Source: Mycobacterium sp. 852002-51961_SCH5331710
GTDB taxonomy: Bacteria > Actinomycetota > Actinomycetes > Mycobacteriales > Mycobacteriaceae
NCBI RefSeq assembly: GCF_001665535.1
Contig: NZ_LZSQ01000045.1
Location: forward strand, 36,303-100,302
Direction of reading: 5' to 3'
Length of the DNA: 64,000 nt
The first letter of the stretch is position 1, and the number at the start of each line of letters is the position of its first letter. The notes below the pieces were generated by a model that was not told where the DNA came from, made no database searches, and was given only the letters and a program-made list of their open reading frames with translations. Below, piece after piece: positions 17,276-25,815 of this stretch. Both the position numbers and the translations under genes were made by a program.

Positions 17276-18448
17276 TCACAATCCCAAGATGGTCGAAGCG
17301 ATGATGGTGCGCTGAACCTCGTTGGTACCGCCGTAGATCGACGTCTTCCGATAGTTCAGGTAACGCGGTGCGGCGTCCTGCGCCCAGGTGGGCACGTCGA
17401 GGTCGCCGGCGTCGAACGGCAGCGTCTCCGGCCCCGCCACCTCAACGAACAGCTCGGTGGCGGCCTGCTGCAACTGGCTGCCGCGCAACTTGAGGATCGA
17501 CGACGCGGGGTTCGGCTTGCCGTCGGCTTCGGATCCGCTGACGCGCATCTGCGTGAGTTCCAGTGCGAGCAGCCCGGTTTCGATCTCGGCCACCCGGGCG
17601 GCGAACAGCGGATCCTCCAGCAGCGGTGTGCCGTTGACCTCCAACTTGGCGGCGTGTTCCTTGACCTGCGCCATCCACAGCTTCGTCAACCCGATGCGGG
17701 CGATGCCGGTGCGCTCGTTGCCGAGCAGGAACTTGGCGTATGTCCAGCCCTGGTTCTCCTCGCCGACAAGCTGATCGGCCGGAATCCGGACGTCTTCGAA
17801 GAAGACCTCGTTGACCTCGTAGCTGCCGTCGATCAGCTCGATCGGTCGCAGCGTGATTCCCGGCGTCGACATCTCGGCCAGCAGGAAGGAGATGCCGGCC
17901 TGCCGCTTCGGCGCGCTCGGGTCGGTGCGCGCCAGCAGGAAGATCCAGTCGGCGTACTGGCCGAGCGTCGTCCACGTCTTCTGCCCGTTGACGACGTATG
18001 TGTCGCCGTCGCGCACGGCGGTGGTCCGCAGCGACGCGAGGTCCGAACCGGCCTCCGGCTCGGAGAAGCCCTGACACCACCAGATGTCGATGTTGGCCGT
18101 CGGCGGCAGGAAGCGTTCCTTCATCGCCTGCGAACCGAACTGCGCGATCACCGGGCCGACCATCTTGGTGTTGAACGCCAGCGGTTCGGGGACGCCGGCC
18201 AACTGCATCTCGTCGAGCCAGATCTGGCGCTGCAGCGGCGACCACTCCTTGCCGCCCCACTCGACCGGCCAGTTCGGCACGGCCAGCCCGTTGGCGTTGA
18301 GGATGCGCTGGCTGGTGACCATGTCTTCGGGGAACTTGGTATGGCCGGTCTTGCCCCGCTCGCGGATGTCTTCCGGAATCTCGGAGGTGTAGAAGCGCCG
18401 CAACTCCTCGCGGAATGCGGCGTCCTCGTCACTCAACGCCAGTTTCAC
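17276..18448 (-). CDS. Acyl-CoA dehydrogenase, probable catalytic subunit
   Basis: 390-residue flavoprotein that introduces an alpha-beta double bond into an acyl-CoA. FAD/substrate motifs are WWCQGFSEPEAGSDLASLRT and the C-terminal IYGGTNEVQRTIIAS. The medium-chain type base is replaced by glycine (IYGGT), but a Glu in LLGNERTGIARIG sits where isovaleryl- and long-chain enzymes place their base, so it probably supplies catalysis for the pair with the downstream gene. It starts at an ATG at 18448 downstream of a composite hairpin. The pairing resembles FadE26/27-type heteromers of steroid side-chain degradation; I cannot name the substrate. Confidence 0.87.
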   Translation of the reverse strand: MKLALSDEDAAFREELRRFYTSEIPEDIRERGKTGHTKFPEDMVTSQRILNANGLAVPNWPVEWGGKEWSPLQRQIWLDEMQLAGVPEPLAFNTKMVGPVIAQFGSQAMKERFLPPTANIDIWWCQGFSEPEAGSDLASLRTTAVRDGDTYVVNGQKTWTTLGQYADWIFLLARTDPSAPKRQAGISFLLAEMSTPGITLRPIELIDGSYEVNEVFFEDVRIPADQLVGEENQGWTYAKFLLGNERTGIARIGLTKLWMAQVKEHAAKLEVNGTPLLEDPLFAARVAEIETGLLALELTQMRVSGSEADGKPNPASSILKLRGSQLQQAATELFVEVAGPETLPFDAGDLDVPTWAQDAAPRYLNYRKTSIYGGTNEVQRTIIASTILGL

Positions 18449-18495
18449 GGTCTACCCCGTTCTCGTTGCTCCACATTGCGCACGGTTTACCCACC

Positions 18496-18555
18496 GCGAG
18501 CAGACGCAAAAGTGTCCTTTCGGAGACGATTGTGGGCAGTTTTACGTCTTCTCGC
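18496..18555. terminator. Composite inverted repeat, 16-bp outer arms with two mismatches
   Basis: Left arm GCGAGCAGACGCAAAA (18496-18511) pairs with TTTTACGTCTTCTCGC (18540-18555) at 14 of 16 positions. A small inner stem (GTGTCC 18512-18517 with GGAGAC 18522-18527, one mismatch) lies inside. It sits between the Nudix gene end (18570) and the FadE gene start (18448), so it probably terminates the Nudix transcript. Confidence 0.5.
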
Positions 18556-18569
18556 GCAGAGAACTGACA

Positions 18570-19289
18570 CTACTTCCAGGCGAATACGGGTTGCTCGAGT
18601 TCGTCGACCGGATCGTGTCTGCCCTCGAGGCCGAGCCAGCGCAACTGCAGCAGCACCGCACCCGTCGGCGCGTGGATCAGGTCGTTGCCCAGCGGGACCT
18701 GCACGACGGGTCGCGGGCTCTCCGGAATCTCGATGAACCGCGGCGAGTCGGGCCGCTGCAGTTGATGCAGGCCCACCCGATACACCGCGACGACCTCGTC
18801 GGGCGCCGGGCGGGGCTCCAGCCGCCCGCCGCCCCAGATGACGACGGGCGTGATGACGTATCCCGACCGGGTCGGATAGTCGTCAAGCAGGCCCAGCACG
18901 GTCGAGTCGGGCAGCTGGACGCCGACTTCCTCGTCGAGTTCACGCAGCGCGGCGTCGACCACGGTCTCATCCGGGTCGAGCCGACCGCCGGGCAGCGCCC
19001 ACTGTGCGGCGTGCGACGTCAGACGCGACGCCCTGCGGCACAGCAGAAAGGCAGCGCCCCCGGAGACGTCGACCATACGGCCGTCGAGGCCGGCGTCGGG
19101 CATACCCCGCCCGTCATTCCAACCCTCGACATCGACCGGGTCCACCCGGTCCTCGCCGACCTCGGAGTCCACGAGCACCACGGCGACCGCCGCGTGCCGC
19201 TTGGTCGGGTCGGTGACGGCGCGACGTTCGTGTCGCGACAGGTTCGCTGTGATCCGCTCGCGCAGCGACTCGTCGTAGGAGATCGTCAC
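18570..19289 (-). CDS. Nudix hydrolase (CoA pyrophosphatase-like)
   Basis: 239-residue Nudix enzyme that hydrolyses a nucleoside diphosphate linked to another moiety. The complete Nudix box is present: GGRLDPDE then TVVDAALRELDEEVG, with all the conserved Gly, Arg and Glu residues. The surrounding layout (long N-terminal part with HAAVAVVLV, and a C-terminal ligand part) resembles NudL/CoA diphosphatases. The start is taken as GTG 19289 (VTISYDESLRERI); no in-frame ATG lies near, and the longer frame would read antisense through the repeat-peptide gene. It diverges from the repeat-peptide cassette. Confidence 0.82.
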   Translation of the reverse strand: MTISYDESLRERITANLSRHERRAVTDPTKRHAAVAVVLVDSEVGEDRVDPVDVEGWNDGRGMPDAGLDGRMVDVSGGAAFLLCRRASRLTSHAAQWALPGGRLDPDETVVDAALRELDEEVGVQLPDSTVLGLLDDYPTRSGYVITPVVIWGGGRLEPRPAPDEVVAVYRVGLHQLQRPDSPRFIEIPESPRPVVQVPLGNDLIHAPTGAVLLQLRWLGLEGRHDPVDELEQPVFAWK

Positions 19290-19371
19290 CGCTCGACCAT
19301 AGTTTCGCGGTGTTTCGTCGCCACCGTCCGGGGCAACTCCCTCTGGACCACAGCCCATAGAGAGGATCGAC

Positions 19372-19620
19372 ATGGCACTCGACGATGACGACATCACCAC
19401 CTCGGGCGCAGGCGGAGAGGGACCCGCGGACGGCGGCTCCAACCCACAAGGACACGACGGCGGCGCCGACGGCACGGCCGGCGGCGAAGGCCCCGCTGAC
19501 GGCGGCAGCAACCCACAAGGACACGACGGCGGCGCCGACGGCACGGCCGGCGGCGAAGGCCCCGCTGACGGCGGCAGCAACCCCGAGGGTCACGACGGGG
19601 GCGCCGACGGGACGGCCTGA
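19372..19620 (+). CDS. Repeat peptide: 13-residue leader plus three 23-residue repeats
   Basis: 82-residue peptide. After a short acidic leader (MALDDDDITTSGA) the rest is exactly three 23-residue units, residues 14-36, 37-59 and 60-82, each beginning GGEGPADGGSNP and ending GHDGGADGTA; the only protein change is Gln to Glu at unit position 13 in the third. It contains no Cys, no membrane span and no aromatic residue, and is rich in Gly, Asp, Asn and His. A GAGAGG ribosome site precedes the ATG. The next gene, 24 bases on, is a JmjC-type oxygenase, so these repeats may be its hydroxylation substrate. I recall similar DDDITT-leader peptides in other mycobacteria, from memory. Confidence 0.8.
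   Translation: MALDDDDITTSGAGGEGPADGGSNPQGHDGGADGTAGGEGPADGGSNPQGHDGGADGTAGGEGPADGGSNPEGHDGGADGTA
19411..19617 (+). repeat. Three tandem 69-bp repeats with mosaic middle copy
   Basis: Units 19411-19479, 19480-19548 and 19549-19617 encode the 23-residue repeats. The middle copy matches the third copy in its first 35 bases and the first copy in its last 39 bases, so it is a hybrid. The switch point lies between unit bases 30 and 36. Confidence 0.9.
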
Positions 19621-19644
19621 CACCCGCCCGATGACGACATCCCC

Positions 19645-20898
19645 ATGCTGACGGCACCGATGCTTCGGCGCTGCGTGGCGGTCGACGCCCGACGGTTCGC
19701 CGACGAGTACTGGGGGCGCAGACCGCTGCTCACCCGGGCGGATGCGTTACCCCGCGACTTCAACGATCTGCTCTCGCCCGACACGGTCGACGAACTGATC
19801 GCCGAGCGCGGGGTGCGCGCACCGTTCATCCGGCTGGCCAAGGAAGGCGGCGTCCTGCCCAAGGACTGCTACCTCGGGCCCGCCGGCTTCGGCGCGGAGA
19901 TCCCGGATCAGATCGACTCCGCCAAGCTGCTGACCCAATTCGCCTCGGGCGCAACGATTGTGATGCAGGGTCTGCATCGGTTATGGCCGCCGGTCATCGA
20001 CTTCGTCCGCCGGGCGGTCGACGATCTGGGACATCCGGTGCAGGCCAACGCCTACATCACCCCGGCGAGCAACCGTGGCTTCGATCCGCACTACGACGTG
20101 CACGATGTCTTCGTCCTTCAGGTGTCCGGTCGGAAGCGCTGGATCGTGCACGAGCCGGTGTACGAACATCCGCTGCCCTCTCAGCCGTGGACGAAGCACC
20201 GCGCCCAGATCGAGAAGCGGGTGGCCGACGACGCCCCGGTCATCGACACGGTGCTGGGCGAGGGTGATGTGTTGTATCTGCCGCGCGGATGGGTGCATTC
20301 GGCGCAGGCGCTGCAGACGACGTCGATTCACCTCACGATCGGGGTCGAACCCGTGACGGCGGTCGACGTGGCGCGCGCCGTCGTCGACCAACTGACGAAC
20401 GATGCGGCCTTCCGCGCCTCGCTGCCCATGGGCGCCGCCGACGCGGATGAGACGATGGCGACGGTGACGAAGGTGATGGCGGAGATGGTCGGGTCGCTGC
20501 GCGACGACGCGGCGACCCTCAGTGCGGGCGCCGCCGCGAACCTGTCCAGCCGTCACGCCGACCGGACCCGTCCGGTGGCGGTGCGCCCGCTGGCATCCTT
20601 GGCCGCTGCCGACCGGGCCGGGGAGGTCACCGTCCAGTGGCGGCACGGGCTGAGTGCGACCGTCGACCAATCCGGGGAGCGCGTCGTCCTGCGCCTGCCG
20701 GACCGGACCATCACCTTCCCGCAGATCTGCGGCGACGCCATCCGCGCCGTGCATCTGGGCGGCGTCGTCGATGCGGCGAGCATGCCCGGTCTCGACACCG
20801 CCGATGCCACCGTCCTGATCCGGCGGCTGCTGCGGGAGGGCGTTCTCGTTCCCGCGAGCGTTCCCGAGCACCGGAACCTTCCGGCAGACGCCGGATGA
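19645..20898 (+). CDS. JmjC/cupin-type 2-oxoglutarate oxygenase, ribosomal oxygenase-like
   Basis: 417-residue Fe(II)/2-oxoglutarate oxygenase resembling YcfD/ROX proteins, which hydroxylate residues in ribosomal proteins. The iron triad is His149 and Asp151 in FDPHYDVHDVFVLQVSGRKR, with the distal His218 in LPRGWVHSAQ; the lysine or arginine of SGRKRW probably binds 2-oxoglutarate. A C-terminal domain of about 90 residues (VTVQWRHGLSATV, then ICGDAIRAVH) matches the winged-helix domain of ROX proteins. It follows the repeat-peptide gene by 24 bases and overlaps the ferredoxin gene in an ATGA. The likely role is hydroxylation of the repeat peptide, with a ribosomal substrate as the alternative. 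Confidence 0.83.
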   Translation: MLTAPMLRRCVAVDARRFADEYWGRRPLLTRADALPRDFNDLLSPDTVDELIAERGVRAPFIRLAKEGGVLPKDCYLGPAGFGAEIPDQIDSAKLLTQFASGATIVMQGLHRLWPPVIDFVRRAVDDLGHPVQANAYITPASNRGFDPHYDVHDVFVLQVSGRKRWIVHEPVYEHPLPSQPWTKHRAQIEKRVADDAPVIDTVLGEGDVLYLPRGWVHSAQALQTTSIHLTIGVEPVTAVDVARAVVDQLTNDAAFRASLPMGAADADETMATVTKVMAEMVGSLRDDAATLSAGAAANLSSRHADRTRPVAVRPLASLAAADRAGEVTVQWRHGLSATVDQSGERVVLRLPDRTITFPQICGDAIRAVHLGGVVDAASMPGLDTADATVLIRRLLREGVLVPASVPEHRNLPADAG

Positions 20899-21788
20899 CG
20901 GCGGCGAAGCGAATCCCGTGCAGCGATCAATCGCTGGCCCGTGACGACCCGATGTTCGGCACCGCGTCGGCGGGCTCGCGGTGGCTGCTGCTCGAACTCA
21001 GCGGCGCCTGGGGGCCCTCGGTGTTTCTGCAGTCCCCCGGCTGTATCGACCCCGAGCTCGGCCGCGCGGTCGTGCGTCGGGTCGAGAAGGCGGGCATGCG
21101 CATCGCGGCGATACGCAAACACGGTCGCCGGCCCGAGACTCCGCGGTGGCGCTGGTTCATCGCGCACTGCGACGTCGGCGCCGAGGCGCTTCACCACGGG
21201 GAGGTCGATGCCCCCCGTGACTTTCTCGAGCTCGCGCTCGACGGCAGCGACGGAAGCCCGACGACCGATCCGGTGATCGCGATCTGCTCCCACGGCAAAC
21301 ACGACCAGTGTTGTGCGGTGCGGGGGCGCAGCGCGTGTCGGGCGATCGCGGCGGAGTACCCCCAATTCACCTGGGAATGCTCGCATCTCGGCGGCGACCG
21401 CTTCGCGGCCACCATGCTGATACTGCCCGAGGGCCTGTGCTACGGCAGGGTCGACTCCGCCGATGCGGCGGGGCTGGTGCGCCGCTACCTCGACGGTCGG
21501 CTGGACAACCGGTTCCTGCGCGGACGCACGTCGCTTCCCCATGCCGTTCAGGCCGCACAGTACTTCGTGCGTGAGCGCACCGGCGACGACCGCATCGACG
21601 CGCTGCACCCGCTGCGGGTCGAGCGCGGTGAACACCTGATCACGGTCCTGCTCGACGGTGACGACGGACCCATCGAGGTGGTCCTGCACGAGGAGTTGTC
21701 CGAACCCCTTCTCTCGCAATGCCATGCGCAGGTCCCCGGTCAGGTTCGCGTGTTCACGCTGGGGTCCTTGACCCTGGCCGGCGGGTGA
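20895..21788 (+). CDS. Suc/Fer-like thioredoxin-fold ferredoxin
   Basis: 297-residue protein of the sucrase/ferredoxin-like family, a thioredoxin-fold domain expected to hold a [2Fe-2S] cluster. The diagnostic segments are CSHGKHDQCCAVRG (cysteines at 131, 139 and 140) and ECSHLGGDRFAATMLILPEG (Cys162). An N-terminal half of about 120 residues precedes the cluster region, as in the family. The ATG at 20895 overlaps the TGA of the oxygenase gene, so the two are translationally coupled. It could reduce or reset the oxygenase, or act on the peptide; a sucrase role is a historic name only. Confidence 0.83.
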   Translation: MTAAKRIPCSDQSLARDDPMFGTASAGSRWLLLELSGAWGPSVFLQSPGCIDPELGRAVVRRVEKAGMRIAAIRKHGRRPETPRWRWFIAHCDVGAEALHHGEVDAPRDFLELALDGSDGSPTTDPVIAICSHGKHDQCCAVRGRSACRAIAAEYPQFTWECSHLGGDRFAATMLILPEGLCYGRVDSADAAGLVRRYLDGRLDNRFLRGRTSLPHAVQAAQYFVRERTGDDRIDALHPLRVERGEHLITVLLDGDDGPIEVVLHEELSEPLLSQCHAQVPGQVRVFTLGSLTLAGG

Positions 21789-21791
21789 GCG

Positions 21792-22400
21792 TCAGCCTCC
21801 TCCACGCACCGCAGGCAGCACCAGTGTGTTGATGACCTCGCGGACGAACGCCGTGTCGACACGTTGCCCGTTCACCACCCGCATCAGGCTCATCGCGGTG
21901 GCCACGTCGGCCACCATCGTCCAGTCGCGATCCGCGACCTCACCGCGGTCGACGGCCCGTCGGAGGATCGTCGCCATCTTTCGGCGGCCCCGCAGCAGCA
22001 TCAAATCGTCGAGCGCCAAGGCCAATTCGCGGTCGTGGACGGCTTCGATCGCTACCCGCAGGATCAGGTCGTAGGTGACCATCGCGTCCTCGTTGCGCTC
22101 CGCGCGCTGCACCAGCGCTTCCATGTCACCCTGGAGGCTGCCGGTGTCCGGGGGCTCGTCGGTGAGCAGGTCGGGCCGCCAATAGACCAGCGCATCGGTG
22201 ATCAACGCGGCCTTCGACGACCATCGGCGGTAGATCGCCGCCTTGCCCACCCCGGCCCGCGCGGCGATGTCGTTCATGTTGGTGGCCTCGTAGCCATGCT
22301 CCCGCAGCGCGGCCAGCGCCGCGTCGAGGATCGCGGGGTCCCTCGACCGATCCAAGCGCCCCTCAGTGCGCTGGCGTAGCTTCGGCTCCGACGCGGACAT
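21792..22400 (-). CDS. TetR-family transcriptional regulator
   Basis: 202-residue TetR repressor. The N-terminal helix-turn-helix reads AALREHGYEATNMNDIAARA then GVGKAAIYRRWSSKAALITD, the standard domain; the C-terminal helical region binds an unknown ligand. I use ATG 22400; a GTG one codon upstream is possible. It is 18 bases after the mmpL gene on the same strand, so mmpS-mmpL-tetR may be one transcript, and it is the natural candidate to bind the perfect palindrome upstream of mmpS at 25816. That is the layout of a self-limiting efflux operon. Confidence 0.88.
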   Translation of the reverse strand: MSASEPKLRQRTEGRLDRSRDPAILDAALAALREHGYEATNMNDIAARAGVGKAAIYRRWSSKAALITDALVYWRPDLLTDEPPDTGSLQGDMEALVQRAERNEDAMVTYDLILRVAIEAVHDRELALALDDLMLLRGRRKMATILRRAVDRGEVADRDWTMVADVATAMSLMRVVNGQRVDTAFVREVINTLVLPAVRGGG

Positions 22401-22418
22401 CACCGACCAACCTAGACG

Positions 22419-25292
22419 TCACGGCGTCGACGGTTGCGGGATCGGCGCGGTGTCCGCCGGATCCGACCTTCTGCGCCGGGTCCTTTCAACGATCTGGAAC
22501 GTGTTCAGTGGCCACCAGAACCACCGGCCGAGTGCCGCCGCGATCGATGGCGTCATGAAGGAGCGCACGATCAGCGTGTCGACGACCAGTCCGATGCCGA
22601 TGGTCGTACCGAGCTGGCCGACCACCCGCAGATCGCTGACGATCATCGACATCATCGTGAAAGCGAACACCAGTCCGGCCGCGGTGACCACCCGGCCGGT
22701 CGCGCCCATGCCGCGGATGATGCCGGTGTTCAGGCCGGCGTGGATCTCCTCCTTGAGACGCGATACCAGAAGCAGGTTGTAATCCGAGCCGACCGCCAAC
22801 AGGATCACCATCGACAGCGGAATCACGATCCACTGCACACCCAGGCCCAGAATGTCCTGCCACAGCAGCACCGACAGGCCGCAAGCGGTGCCCAGCGAGG
22901 CCGCCACAGTGCCGACGATCACCAGCGCGGCCACGACGCTGCGGGTGATCAGCAGCATGATCGCGAAGATCAGGATCATCGATGCCAGGACCGCGATCAT
23001 CAGATCGCTGACGACGCCATCCTGCATATCGGAGTACAGCGATGCGGTACCGGCCAGTGAGACCTTTGCGTTGGCGAGCGGAGTGCCCTTCACGGCGTCG
23101 GCGACAACACCCCTGAGGTCCCGAACGTGTGAGATGCCCTCGACTGACGCGGGATCGCCCTGATGGGTGATGATGAACCGGACCGCCTTGCCGTCCGGCG
23201 ACAGGAACATCTTGAGGCCACGCTCGAAGTCCGGATTCTGGAACACATCCGGCGGTAGGTAGAAGAAGTCGTCGTTCTTGGCCTGATCGAAGAACAGACC
23301 GATCTCCGTCGCGCCTCGCGCCAACTCCTGTTGCTGGGCCTGCATTCCCGCCATGGTGCTGTGGGTGGAAAGCATGAAGTCACGCATCGTCTTCATGGAC
23401 CCGATGGTGTTCTCCAACAGGGGCAACATTTGCGGCAGAAGTTCATCGAGGCGATCGAGATCGACTGTCAGGCTGCTGATCTGATCTGCGAGGGTGTCGA
23501 TCCCGTCGAGCGAATCGAAGATCGAGCGCAGCGACCAGCAGATCGGGATGTCGAAGCAGTGCGGCTCCCAATAGAAGTAATTCCGCAGCGGCCGGAAGAA
23601 GTCATCGAAGTCGGCGAGGCTGTCGCGCAGTTCGTTGGTGGTCTCCACCATCTCATGGGTCTTGGCGACCATGCTGTGCGTGGTTTCGGTCATCTCCTTC
23701 GTGACCGTGTACATGCGTTCCATGTTCGCGACGGTCCGGCTCAGTTCGTCTGCCTGCTCGAGCATCTGAGCCGAGTTGTCGTTGTTGAACTTCGCTGACT
23801 GCAGCGTGCCGGCATTCTGCGCACCGAGCAGGAACGGAATGGAACTGTGCTCGATGGGCGAGCCCAACGGGCGGGTGATGGTCTGCACTCGGTCGATGCC
23901 ACGCATGTGGACCACATACTTGGCGACGCGGTCGATGACCAGCATGTCCGCGGAGTTTCGCAGGTCGTGGTCGGCCTCGAGCATCAACAGCTCCGGGTTC
24001 ATCCGGGCCTGCGAGAAGTGTCGGTCGGCAACGCCCATGGCGATGTTGGCGGGCATGTCCTCGGGAGTGAACTTCTGGTCGTTGTACTGCGGCACATAGG
24101 TCAGCAGGCTCACGAAGCCGATGACCGCGATCAGGCTGGTCATGAAGATGATCGGGACCGGCCAGCGGACAACGGCAGTGCCGACCTTGCGCCATCCCCT
24201 TTGCGAGAGCTCACGCTTGGGATCGAGTAGGCCGAACTTCGATGCGACGGTCAGGACCGCCGGCGCGAGCGTCAGCGCCGCCACGATGATCACCAGGACC
24301 GCGATCGCGCAGGGCAGGGCCATGGTCTGGAAGTACGGCAGCGTGGTCATGGTGAGGCACATGCAGGCGCCCGCGATGGTCAGGCCGGAGCCCAGGATCA
24401 CGTGTGACACACCGTGATAGGCAATGTAGTACGCGTCCTCGCGGCTTCGACCCCTGGATCGTTCCTCGTGATATCGGCCCCAAAGGAAGATCACGTAGTC
24501 GGTGCCGGCGGCCAGCGAGAGCATCGTGACCATGCTCACCGCGTAAGGCGTGAGGCCGATGATGTTCAGATAGCCCGCCAAAGCGGTAACGCCCTGAGCG
24601 GAGAAGAGTTCCAGGCCGATGACCACCATCGAGATGACCATCGTGACGACAGATCGGTAGATCAGGAGCAGCATCACGATGATGACCGCCACCGAGACCA
24701 ACTCCATCGTCGCCATGCTCTGATGGCCCGCGACGCTGGTGTCGGCGTTGAGGACAGTGTTACCGGCGACATGCGCCTTGATGCCCGGCGGCGCGGGCAC
24801 CGAAGCAACGAGATCTCGGACGGCGGCCACCGACTCGTGACTGGCGGTGGTGCCCTGAGACCCGTTGAGGAAGATCTGCACGTACGCGGACTTACCGTCC
24901 ACGCTCTGCGAGCCTGCCGCGGTCAGCGGATCACTCCAGAAGTCTTGAACGTTCTGGACGTGCTCGCGATCGGCCTCCAGCTTGGCGACGATCTCGTCAT
25001 AGAACTTGTGCGCTGTATCGCCCAGGGGCTCATCGCCTTCCAGCACGACCATCGCCGAGGAGTCCGAGTCGTACTGCTGAAACACCTTGCCGATGTTCAG
25101 CATCGACTGATACGACGGCGCATTCGTGGGACTGATGGGCACCGAGCGGGTCGCGGCGACCTCATCCAGGGAGGGAACGAACATTCCCAGCGCAACGGCC
25201 ACGAGGGCCCAGAACACGATGATCGGCACCGAGAAGATCCGGATCATGCGCGCCAGGATCGGCCGACGGGGCTTCGTGTCCGCGTTGGTCAT
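22419..25292 (-). CDS. MmpL-family RND transporter
   Basis: 957-residue membrane transporter of the MmpL4/MmpL5 type. It exports lipids, siderophores or drugs using proton motive force. It has an N-terminal span (VPIIVFWALVAVALGMF), two bundles of further spans, and the paired Asp-Tyr motifs of proton relay, GTDYVIFLWGRYHEERSRG in the first bundle and GSDYNLLLVSRLKEEI in the second. A long helical extracellular insertion of about 200 residues includes a Cys pair (HCFDIPIC), typical of MmpL4/5 coiled-coil domains. It follows mmpS by 55 bases. Siderophore or azole/bedaquiline-type efflux are known for relatives; the substrate here is not known. Confidence 0.92.
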   Translation of the reverse strand: MTNADTKPRRPILARMIRIFSVPIIVFWALVAVALGMFVPSLDEVAATRSVPISPTNAPSYQSMLNIGKVFQQYDSDSSAMVVLEGDEPLGDTAHKFYDEIVAKLEADREHVQNVQDFWSDPLTAAGSQSVDGKSAYVQIFLNGSQGTTASHESVAAVRDLVASVPAPPGIKAHVAGNTVLNADTSVAGHQSMATMELVSVAVIIVMLLLIYRSVVTMVISMVVIGLELFSAQGVTALAGYLNIIGLTPYAVSMVTMLSLAAGTDYVIFLWGRYHEERSRGRSREDAYYIAYHGVSHVILGSGLTIAGACMCLTMTTLPYFQTMALPCAIAVLVIIVAALTLAPAVLTVASKFGLLDPKRELSQRGWRKVGTAVVRWPVPIIFMTSLIAVIGFVSLLTYVPQYNDQKFTPEDMPANIAMGVADRHFSQARMNPELLMLEADHDLRNSADMLVIDRVAKYVVHMRGIDRVQTITRPLGSPIEHSSIPFLLGAQNAGTLQSAKFNNDNSAQMLEQADELSRTVANMERMYTVTKEMTETTHSMVAKTHEMVETTNELRDSLADFDDFFRPLRNYFYWEPHCFDIPICWSLRSIFDSLDGIDTLADQISSLTVDLDRLDELLPQMLPLLENTIGSMKTMRDFMLSTHSTMAGMQAQQQELARGATEIGLFFDQAKNDDFFYLPPDVFQNPDFERGLKMFLSPDGKAVRFIITHQGDPASVEGISHVRDLRGVVADAVKGTPLANAKVSLAGTASLYSDMQDGVVSDLMIAVLASMILIFAIMLLITRSVVAALVIVGTVAASLGTACGLSVLLWQDILGLGVQWIVIPLSMVILLAVGSDYNLLLVSRLKEEIHAGLNTGIIRGMGATGRVVTAAGLVFAFTMMSMIVSDLRVVGQLGTTIGIGLVVDTLIVRSFMTPSIAAALGRWFWWPLNTFQIVERTRRRRSDPADTAPIPQPSTP

Positions 25293-25347
25293 CGAATCGC
25301 CCCTAGGCGCGCCGCGTGCCGGGAAGCGCCTCGCTGACTCGTGACGC

Positions 25348-25779
25348 TCATACGGATTTCACCAAGCAGTAGATGAACGGCTTCACGGTGTCCGTACTCG
25401 CCCGCTCATCGCGGATTTCACCGTCGACGGTCACCCGGCAGCCGAGATCACTGACGTCGCGTTCGCCTTGGGCGATGATGTTCGCTGACATCGACGGCAA
25501 CGTCGTCACGATTGTGAACGACCATGGTAGCGGTGTGTTTTCGATGAGATGTGGCTGCCCGTTCTCATCGAGATAGTTGAGGTTGGCGGTCCCTCCCGAC
25601 CCGGTGACCTCGTAGGTGATGTGTTTCGGATTGAAGTTCGAGGTTATCGCCGAGGTTTCCGCGGGGTTCGGGATGTGCGCACCGGCGGACTCGCGGATCC
25701 GCAGAATGGCATAGGCGCCCACCGCAACCACCACCAACAACAGCAGTGGTATCCAGAACTTCTTGAAGATCCGGAACAC
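25348..25779 (-). CDS. MmpS-family membrane protein, MmpL accessory
   Basis: 143-residue partner of MmpL. A single N-terminal membrane helix (FWIPLLLLVVVAVGAYAI) precedes a periplasmic beta domain with ITYEVTGSGGTANLNYLDEN and the conserved PWSFTI segment; the C-terminus has the usual CRVTVDGE and YCLVKSV with two cysteines likely disulfide-bonded. I use GTG 25779, which has an excellent AGGAGGG site, instead of an unsupported upstream extension of 56 codons. It heads the mmpS-mmpL-tetR unit. It probably helps assemble the export complex. Confidence 0.9.
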   Translation of the reverse strand: MFRIFKKFWIPLLLLVVVAVGAYAILRIRESAGAHIPNPAETSAITSNFNPKHITYEVTGSGGTANLNYLDENGQPHLIENTPLPWSFTIVTTLPSMSANIIAQGERDVSDLGCRVTVDGEIRDERASTDTVKPFIYCLVKSV

Positions 25780-25815
25780 CTGACCCTCCTGACCCGACCG
25801 TTCCGGCACGGTGAG

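Noticed and set aside
16793..18736. 647-residue plus-strand frame antisense to the FadE pair
   Set aside because: No domain is visible; both sense frames have FadE motifs throughout.
19411..19617. CRISPR-like or satellite repeat
   Set aside because: Units are contiguous with no spacers, keep the reading frame and end at a stop codon, so this is a coding repeat.
19114..19657. Minus-strand frames across the repeat-peptide gene, including an extended Nudix reading
   Set aside because: The repetitive Ala/Val or Pro/Ser runs are the reverse reading of the 69-bp repeats; the Nudix fold begins after 19289.
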